From the NCBI GenBank assembly GCA_024195265.1, contig JAJLRJ010000006.1, positions 15,125,139 through 15,189,138 of the forward strand: a stretch of DNA of 64,000 bases. Reading direction: 5' to 3'. The translations under genes and the position numbers were made by a program. A model generated the notes under the pieces. That model saw only the letters and a program-made list of their open reading frames with translations. It ran no database searches and had not been told where the DNA came from. This document shows, in pieces, positions 55,917 to 64,000 of the stretch (the stretch's first letter is position 1; each line of letters begins with the position of its first letter). This stretch comes from Dendrophyllia cribrosa. Taxonomy: Eukaryota; Cnidaria; Anthozoa; Scleractinia; Dendrophylliidae.

Positions 55917-56482
55917 GAAGTTCAAGCGTGTATCCGTGGATGACAATCCTGCTGGTATACGTTGGATCAATAGTGATCTGATCGGTTTAACAAGTGAAAT
56001 AAACTATAGAAGCAAGGACCGATACAACGTAGATACAAATTTAAAAGGTGTACTTTATTTCGGCTGGCCAAACCCACCTTCTTCAGGTACAATGAGGTAA
56101 AATTTACATTGGCTTTTTATATATAGTTGACTTGTATACGTAACAACGGAAATACGTAGGGCTACGCCTAGAAAAATAACAATGATAGATAAAAATAAAA
56201 ATAGCTGATAATGAAAAATATACAGAAAACAATGAAAGGAAACTAATACAAAAGTGTGTATTTTCTGTATATTTTCATTATCAGCTATTTTTATTTCTAT
56301 CTATCATTGTTATTTTTCCAGGCGTAGCCCTACGTATTTCCGTTGTTACGTATACATGTCAACTATATATAAAAAGCCAATGTAAATTTTACCTCATTGT
56401 ACCTGAAGGCTGGTTTGGCCAGCCGAAATATAGTACACCTTTTAAATTTGTATCTCCGTTGTATCGGTCCTTGCTTCTATAG
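55917..56482. mobile_element. large foldback element with 12-bp target duplication
   Basis: Flanked by CCTATTAAATCA (55905-55916 and 56483-56494); copy A has one such site (CCTATTTAATCA near 20645). Arms of about 230 bp (56004-56235 and 56250-56482) are nearly exact complements. The 87 bp on the left are unpaired. A short + frame (55879-56100) runs through it without recognised similarity. Confidence 0.85.
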
Positions 56483-57551
56483 CCTATTAAATCAACTCCT
56501 ATGGTATTTTCCCTTTTTTCAAGTAAAGCTAAGAATTTGGTAAAGTAATAAGTGTGTAAAAAATCGCGTATGGTTTTAGATTTTTAATTTTCTCCTCCAA
56601 AACTATAATTTAAGCGATGAAATAATTGACATCACATTTTTTTTAAGCTCACAAAACTAGGTTTTTAAAGTAAACAATGGTAGGAAAACTGTATCTAATT
56701 TTTTCAATAAACTATTCTTGTTCTATTCATCTCGGACAATCAATGCACAACTTAACTAGAATTGCTGACAACAAACACCAACTCAAATTATCATATTTTT
56801 ACCAAGGGGGACACTCTTTTCTGTGCAAGACATTGTTCAAAATTCAAAATGTCATATCTCATCTAATATTTGTGATATTGACAAACTTTCAATTAAGAGT
56901 ACAGCATAATGTCGTCAACAGTGACATCACAATTTGATATCACCTGTCAATTTTGATGTCAAAATAATTTGACACATGTCCTCTGTTCACTTGCCCAGTT
57001 TGGTAACAGATGTTTAATACATTTAAAGTTATGTTAAAAAACACAATTCCATTCCACATTCTTTGGAGGGGTGGTTTGGCCCTGCCGTGAGATTGAAACA
57101 CATGCAAAGTATAATGCTATATGGACATACATGATACATAAGATGTAGGCCCTTACCTTCTGATCCTTATGGCAAATAACAACACTTGAAATAATATATT
57201 TCAAGCTAGTACACTTACAAAACAACAACAGGAACGACAAAAACTCAATCCAATTTTCCAATGTTGCTTGGTTAGGAATTATGAACGTTTAACACAACAG
57301 AACTGAAGAACAGACACTTTGTTATCTTCCAATAACTTAAATCATATCATCATGTTTGTAGTATTCAAGATGTAGATTCTCACTTTGAAGTTCCTTATGC
57401 AAAAGTTCCAACACCTGATATCATTTTCAATAGAGAGAGGGCCAGGCTGTTTACTCATTTGTTGCCCATCTAAACTTCAGGTCACAGGTAGACAAAGATG
57501 TCACAACCAAACAGACGAATGAATGCACACAACGTGTAGTGGTCTAAATGG

Positions 57552-58765
57552 TTAAACACTTCCACTCATATGATCATCATAGTGTTGAAGTAGTAGGGAC
57601 TTTCTGGGAAGTTCTCTTTGGCAAATCCAACAGCTGAAAATTTGAACAGAATGTATCTTTGTGTGTTTCTGTAAATGGATTGCCTGTCTAAAACATCTCC
57701 TGCAAATTTTGCACCTGAAAGGTTTTTCTCCAGAATGAGTCCTTTGATGTCTCTTCAAATTTCCTAATTGACTAAAACATTTGTCACAGCTCTTGCATTT
57801 GTAAGGCTTTTCTCCAGAATGGGTTCTTTCATGAATCTTTAAATATCCTGATGTAATAAAACATTTGTCGCAGCTTTTGCATTTGTAAGGCTTTTCTCCA
57901 TAGTGGGTTCTTTCATGAATCTTTAAATATCCTGATGTACTAAAACATTTGTCGCAGCTTTTGCATTTGTAAGGCTTTTCTCCAGAGTGGGTTCTTTCAT
58001 GAATCTTTAAATTTCCCGATATACTAAAACATTTGTCACAGGTTTTGCATTTGTAAGGCTTTTCTCCAGAGTGGGTTCTTTCATGAATCTTTAAATATCC
58101 TGATGTAATAAAACATTTGTCGCAGCTTTTGCATTTGTAAGGCTTTTCTCCATAGTGGGTTCTTTCATGAATCTTTAAATATCCTGATGTACTAAAACAT
58201 TTGTCACAGCTTTTGCATTTGAAAGGCTTTTCTCCAGAGTGGGTTCTTTCATGAATCTTTAAATTTCCCGATATACTAAAACATTTGTCACAGGTTTTGC
58301 ATTTGTAAAGCTTTTCTCCAGAGTGGGTTCTTTCATGAGTCTTTAAATGCCCTGTTTCATTAAAACATTTGTTACAGCTTTTGCATTTGTAAGGCTTTTT
58401 TCCAGCGTGGGTTCTTTCGTGAATCTTTAAACTTCCTGATGTACTAAAACATTTATGACAGGTTTTGCATTTGAAAGGCTTTTCTCCAGAGTGGGTTCTT
58501 TTGTGCATCTTTAAACTTCCTGATGTACTAAAACATTTGTCACAGGTTTTGCATTTGTAACGCTTTTCTCCAGGGTGGGTTCTATTGTGAATCTTTAAAC
58601 TTCCTGTTGAGCTAAAACACTTGTCACATGTTTTGCATTTGTATGGCTTTGCCCCAGAAAAGTGGGTCCTTTCAGTTCTCTTTAAATCTCCTGGTTGACT
58701 ACAACATTTTCCACAGGTTTTACATTTACATGGTTCCTGTTGAATTTGGACACTGGCAAACATTC
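57552..58765 (-). CDS. C2H2 zinc-finger protein, copy B, 14 fingers (last exon)
   Basis: Open through the array. The exon begins after a splice acceptor (TTTTATTACAG) at 58766; an upstream ATG at 58784 would lie in the intron, so the true start is probably in an unseen upstream exon. Fingers follow the X-C-X2-C-X12-H-X3-H scheme with HSGEKPYKC linkers; finger 1 has lost one His (KRTERTH). The last two fingers (CRRCFRQAIHLQKH and CWICQRELPRKSLLLQHYDDH) are unlike the rest and are missing from copy A. A nuclear DNA-binding regulator by family; target unknown. No KRAB, SCAN or BTB domain in the window. Confidence 0.8.
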
Positions 58766-58789
58766 CTGTAATAAAATGGTACAAAATTG

Positions 58790-59559
58790 TTTGAGCTTAC
58801 TAATGCTCTGCAGTGGAGGTACAGTGCAATGTCTAGCAGCTACCTCTGGAGAAAACTGTTGACCCTGAAAAATAGCATTAATGAATACCTCCCTGTCATA
58901 TATTGTTAATTGCACAGCGTTTAGTTGAGTCTATTTCAAAAGCTCGTGTGTATTGAAAAGCAATAACAACAAATCTTTATGTATTGGGTAAATCTGTGTC
59001 CATAATCTATTTAGAATGAAATTGATGATGATAATCTTGCATTTATATAAAATTGAAGTGACATAAAACCTCCTAATCACAAACAGTTTAAAAAGAAAAG
59101 TGTTTTTTTTAACATGGAGCAAGCCTAAGATCAAGACTGAGTTTGACAGAATTTTCAAATTAACCAGATTTAAAGGGAAAACAAACCATAGTAAGGATTT
59201 ACCAATTTTTCCAAGACAAAAGAGAAGAACCAGAAAAGAAAATGACCAATTTTTCAAGTTCCATCAATAGCCAAAGACACTTGATTATAGTGCACTGATA
59301 GAGGAATTTGTTTTAAAAAATTGACACATTATTGGAATTTTCAATTGACGCAAATGTGTCTTTTGGCTTTTGAAAGTAATGTTTAAAATGGTGACCTTTT
59401 AAGGATCTTGCCACTTTATAATATTGTATTGCTGTGGAAGAAATCTGCCCTTCAATCTCCAGTTTTTAAACAAAACTAGTAATGCAAAATGTAAGTGCTG
59501 ATTTAACCAGCCCTAATACAGCATTATGGACATTATGTGATGTTGCATAATTTAAGTAT
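58790..59559. other. upstream/intron region of zinc-finger copy B
   Basis: Similar to 23540-24270 in copy A. No further coding exon could be supported. Confidence 0.4.
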
Positions 59560-59771
59560 CATTGTTTTGTTTTGTTTTTTTTGTTTTTTTTTTATTTATT
59601 TATTTATTTTTTATTGAATGATACTGAACGTGTTATTAATATTACATAAATGATAGGTAAATAAATATGGTGTAAAAATACATAAAAGAAAAGGTGAGAA
59701 AGGTGACAACAAGCAAAAGGAAATATATGTACATATACATATAAAGGAGTTGATATTTTGACTATCCTATT

Positions 59772-62700
59772 TTACAGATTTATTTGCGTTTTTGATTTGT
59801 GCTTTTCTATATCGAGTTTACTTTTAAGAACGGCAAGGAAGGTTTCAAAGAAGTACTGGTCTTTCTCTCTCGAAGCGGTGTAAATGTAATGTTTCGCTAT
59901 TATTAAACAGAGGTTCAAACCAAGTTGTAAGGCAAAATTATTTGTAAAGCCATAGATGATATTTTCTTCATTAAGCTCGATGGAGTCATCATTTTTGGTA
60001 TTCCACCAATGTGTAAATTTTGTCCAGAAGCTTTGGACATGTAAGCAAGATACAAAGAAATGTTTTAATGTTTGCTTTTGTTCGCACAGGTGGCATTGAT
60101 CTTGTTCTTTAATTTTATCTCTAAATAGAGTAGCGTTAGTTGGCAAAATATGGTGTACAATTTTATACTGAAATATGGACAGTCTGATATCTTTGGTGAC
60201 GTTAAAAGGGATTTTGTAGATAGTTTTTATTGCATTGTCATCTAAATTAGCTTGATTCATTCTTCTTTCTGCAGTTGGAGGTTGAAACTTCTTGTTGATT
60301 AAAAATTCAGTCGCTATTTTACAGGAAAGTTTGTTTATCGGTATTATGTCGACAGTTTCTGGAACGGCCGGAGTAGGGGTTTGGTTGGTTTGTTTTAGTG
60401 TACGAATCCACTCGCGGGGGAAGGCGTTACACAATCCGAGATATTTAAGAAAGTTTGAAGATTTTAAATGAAACTTATTGCAGAATTCGTTAGGTGTAAG
60501 GAATTTGTTTTTATCGAAGATGTCTTTAACTTTAATGATTCCGGCGTTGTACCATTCTTGGTAATATACAGACAGACCTTCTATTTTTATATATTTATTA
60601 TTCCATATGATTTCTTCCAGTATTTGTTTTTTGGTTTGCGGGGTGTGCTGATTCATTGTCTGTCAAATTAGAATTATATCTTTATAGAATTCAATTGGGA
60701 TATTTACATTGAGATAATTTAAATCGTAGTTGCATTTAAATAAAAACGCGCCTCCTAAGTGTCGTATAAATGTTAGAGGAATGTGACTCCAGCTGACATC
60801 TTCTTTGCTTTCAAATAATCTTCTTATCCAGACTACTTTAAGTCGTAATTTATTTTTTCAAAGTCAGGCAAATTTAGGCCGCCTTTTGATATTGAGCCAA
60901 TCATCGTGTTATGTTTAATTTTTGGATTGTTATTCCAAACAAAGTGACAAATAGCTTGTTTCACCGAGGCTATGAAGATCGCAGGAAATTTAAGTACTGA
61001 TGTGTTATATATAAGGTTTGATAGAGCGAGGGATTTTAAAATAGTTATTCGGCCATACAAGGTCAAGTTTCTTGGCTTCCATAAATTTAATACATTTTTC
61101 ATAGATTTTAATTTTTCTTCAAAATTCTTTTGATAAGATTCTTTTTCATTGTACGAGAAATTAATCCCAAGTGCATATATTGTTCCTGAGGGCCAAGTAA
61201 TATTAAGAGGTGTTGACTCGTTTCCTTTATTTGCACCTATCCACATTGCTTCTGTCTTAGATGTATTGATCTCCAGGCCGGAGCATTCTTGAAAGGCATA
61301 AAGAAGTTGAAACAAATTTTCTGCAGAAGCTGTGTCAGTTACAAAGGCAGTTGTATCATCAGCATATTGAGAGATTTTGAATTCTTTGCCGTAAATTTTA
61401 ATACCCGAAATATTTTTATCATTTCTTATGGCGTTTGCTAAAATTTCAGCACAAAGAGTGAAAAGGATTCCAGATAACGGACAGCCTTGTCTAACTCCAC
61501 GTTGTAAGGCGAAAAATTCTGAAGCGTGACCATTATTTATAACACAGCTGGAACTCTTATTATAAAAGGTTGCAATCCATCTTTTAAGTTGTGGGCCAAA
61601 GTTAAAAGCTTCTAATGTTTTAGTTATAAAGTTCCAATCTACTGAATCGAAAGCTTTTTTGAAATCGATGAAAATTGCTATACCAGGAATGTCTTTTAGC
61701 GAAGTTACTTTCAATATATCGACTATCAGCCTGATGTTTTGCCCAATGTATCGGCCTTTGATGTATCCAGTTTGATCTTCGTTGATGAGTTTCGGCAGAA
61801 ATTTGGAGATCCGACCAGCCATGGTTTTTGTTGCTATTTTGTAATCAATATTAAGAAGTGATATTGGTCGCAAATTTTCTAGATAAAGACGGTTTTTTCG
61901 TTTTTTTGGCACGACTTTTAGAATTCCTTGTTTCTGTGTAATATTTAGGTGACCGTTCTTAAAACCGTAGTTAAAACTTTCAACCATTGCGTCGCCTAAT
62001 AATGGCCAGAAGTGCAGATACAATTCAACCGAAAGCCCGTCGCTACCTGGGCATTTGCCTTTTGCACACTGCTTTAAAGTTTGTAAACATTCTTCTTTAG
62101 TGAGGGGCAGTTCAAGTTCTTCTTGCTCTCTTTCATTTAGTCTAGTTAAGTTGGGACCGTTAAAGAAAACATTGTCATGGACATTGCTAGTAGGCACCGC
62201 TGTGTAGAGATTTTTATAGAAGAGTTTTTGATGTTTTAAAATTTCATCCGAATTTGTGATTTCCTGTCCATTGTCTAATTTTAGCCGAGATATGTATGAC
62301 TTTGAGCTTTGTCTTTTTTCTAGGTTTAAGAAATATTTGGTATTTTTCTCACCTTGTTCGTGCCATCGTGTTCGACTTCTTATAATAGCTCCTTTAGTCC
62401 TGTAAACTGCGATCTTATCGAGCTCCGACCTGAGACGATATAATTTGGAGATGTTCTCTTTTGATCTATTTGTCACTAGTGTTTTCATCAAAGAGTCAAT
62501 CTGATCTGAAAGTTTTCTTTCAATGTCTCTACGTTCTCTGTTTTTCCTCTTGCAATACTGTACACAGAAACCTCTTATTTCCATTTTTATCATGTCCCAG
62601 GCGAGGCCTTTATCTTCGAGATAGTAATATTTTTCTTTATATTCGGGAATCTTATTCGCTAGTTGTTCAATGAAAGCATCGTCGTTCAAAAGAGAATTGT

Positions 62701-63487
62701 TAATTTTCCAGAACCCAGGACCTCTTTGGGCATAATCTTTAGATCTAAGTGTTAAAATTATTGCTGAGTGATCAGATAGTGTGGAGTTTGTAATAGTCGT
62801 ATTTAATACAAGAGAAGACAATTTTGCCGAAACCAGCCAATAATCCAACCGACATTGTACTTTTAGTGCTTTATCATGCCATGTGAATTGCTGTTGATTA
62901 GGATGTTGACACCTCCAGACATCCTGAAGTTTTAAACAAGCACATAGATTTTTTATTTCGTTAATTACGTTTTGTTTTTTGTTTACCTCGCAACCACCAA
63001 TCTTATCTTGGGACGTTAGGGGACAATTGAAGTCACCTCCAATAATCATTTCATCGACAGAACAAGTGTTAATAAGAATGTTTTGCAAATTAGCATAAAA
63101 CGTTTTTTGTTCGGAAATAGTATTGGGACTGTAGATGTTACACAAATAAAAACTGGTATCTTGTATTGTTATTTGAAGAAGTAAATATCTGCCTTTCTTA
63201 TCAGCCGTGATATGGTCTATGTGTATGTCTACTTTAGGATTGAATAAAATCATAACGCCCCTTGAGTGATTTGTGCCATGACTGTAATATACATCGCCGC
63301 CCCATTCCGATTTCCATACGGTTTCCATATTTTGCGTAGAATATGTTTCTTGCAGAAAAATTATGTCGAACTTATTGTTGTGAAGCCATCTGAATAACTG
63401 TCTTCTTTTACGCATTTGGTTGAGACCTCTTACATTTAAAGAACAAAAGGAAGCGATGAAAGGAGTTGTCATTTTTTGTTCAAGCAT
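59772..63487 (-). pseudogene. L1/Tx1 ORF2: APE endonuclease and reverse transcriptase, broken near the C-terminus
   Basis: The first 884 codons are open (63487-60833). Endonuclease motifs LNVRGLN, LQETYS, GGDFNCP and LSDHSAI. RT motifs FIDFKKAFDSVDW (A), RQGCPLSGILF (B) and QYADDTTAF (C). A frameshift near 60836 and an in-frame TGA just before the 60654 ATG separate it from the C-terminal 294 codons (60656-59772), which hold the CHLCEQ...HFFVSC zinc-knuckle-like motif. Both catalytic domains look complete, but the full protein cannot be made from this copy. Confidence 0.9.
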
Positions 63488-63875
63488 ACATTATTTGTAA
63501 CGACAGTAATTTTGTTTTTGATAGAATAAATTTTGGTAAAGTTCAACCGATCTGTGAAACCTTCCTTGCTTACAAGTTTAACTATTTCAAAAATAATAAA
63601 GCAATGAACATGTGTAGCGGTAGATTTGTAGAGAAAGCAAAATTTTTGGTGTGCTAAGAAAGACAAAAAACCCAGGTGTCTAAAGAGACTAAGACAGGCG
63701 CAAAATAAATCTTACATAAACCTATGTAATTGAAATAAACATACGAACACTCATACCAATATACCAATAAAGAAAGAACAAGGTGGAACATGCTGAGGAG
63801 AAAAAGAAGATAAATAAGAACCTCAGTTCGGCCGAGCCATTTCTCCGCTACAAATCCAGATTCTAGATGTTAGGT
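63488..63875. other. spacer between ORF1 and ORF2 of the L1-like element
   Basis: No coding frame of note; A-rich on the plus strand. Confidence 0.5.
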
Positions 63876-64000
63876 TCACATGTTGATGTTGATGTTGTTT
63901 AGATCCTCTTCGGATTGTACTTTAATAGGGTCCGCGTCGGGCGAGGATTTAACAAAGATCTTTCCGTCTAAAGTCCAGACGGACGTTAATATTTTGTCCT
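63876..64000 (-). CDS. L1/Tx1 ORF1 C-terminus (partial)
   Basis: 41 in-frame codons to TGA 63876-63878, with VWTLDGKIFVK and a Asp/Glu-rich end (QSEEDLNN). The pattern DGKIFVK is common at the end of ORF1 RNA-binding proteins of such elements in invertebrates. It continues outside the window. Confidence 0.55.
   Translation of the reverse strand, partial: DKILTSVWTLDGKIFVKSSPDADPIKVQSEEDLNNININM

Larger units (their letters stand above)
54103..59560. repeat. segmental duplication, copy B
   Basis: Collinear partner of 19156-24955. Copy-specific insertions: 54764-54846, about 54879-55272 and 55917-56482. Ends where the L1-like element at 59560 begins. Confidence 0.9.
59560..64000 (-). mobile_element. 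L1/Tx1-like non-LTR retrotransposon, 5' part beyond window
   Basis: 3' end at about 59560-59615 marked on the minus strand by an A-rich (AAAT)n tail. Inserted at or next to the right border of segmental duplication copy B. Order on the minus strand: ORF1 end (63876), spacer, ORF2 (63487-59772, broken), 3' UTR. Confidence 0.88.

Overview
The window is a stretch of animal (metazoan) nuclear DNA, AT-rich and loaded with foldback elements, MITEs and minisatellites. An intron-split BUB1-type kinase gene, a single-exon Golgi sulfotransferase and tandem C2H2 zinc-finger genes, together with the repeat style (TIRs resembling families I associate with stony corals and sea anemones), suggest an anthozoan cnidarian. 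That placement is inference; no species can be named from the sequence alone.

Layout: (1) 1-5877, the 3' half of a BUB1 mitotic checkpoint kinase gene on the + strand (six exons), whose introns hold a pair of related inverted minisatellites and a pair of MITEs. (2) 9781-10866, an intact carbohydrate sulfotransferase. (3) 10.9-19 kb, non-coding DNA with foldbacks (one with a tRNA-like T-arm), an 88-bp satellite and a palindromic DNA transposon. (4) 19.2-25 kb and 54.1-59.6 kb, two direct copies of one segmental duplication, each carrying a C2H2 zinc-finger gene on the - strand. The left copy (about 19 fingers) is frameshifted; the right copy (14 fingers) is open. (5) 28922-45372, a complete 16.45-kb Polinton/Maverick (endogenous virus-like) element inserted in the 3' part of a non-LTR retrotransposon. 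(6) 46017-47025 and 48083-51486, two DNA transposons with related ends and 8-bp target duplications; the larger carries a KDZ-like transposase remnant and interstitial telomeric repeats. (7) 59.56-64 kb, a broken L1/Tx1-like retrotransposon.

The Polinton is the centrepiece. It carries a retroviral-type integrase, a multidomain protein-primed DNA polymerase B, an A32-type packaging ATPase, a hexon-like major capsid protein candidate, a penton-like minor capsid candidate, a YqaJ-like exonuclease, a zinc-ribbon protein resembling poxvirus late transcription factor VLTF3, and eight other proteins of unknown role. Nearly every gene has a TATATA(C) or CATATGTATAC word ending only about 0-12 nt before its ATG, far too close for an ordinary Pol II TATA box. 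This resembles viral late promoters. The gene for the VLTF3-like factor is a clear exception. Each terminal inverted repeat begins with a long hairpin whose 11-nt loop lies in opposite relative orientation at the two ends. No adenain-type protease was recognised. Many genes carry single frameshifts or an in-frame TAA, so this copy looks like a relic (or has sequence errors), although integrase, the VLTF3-like protein and the minor capsid candidate are open.
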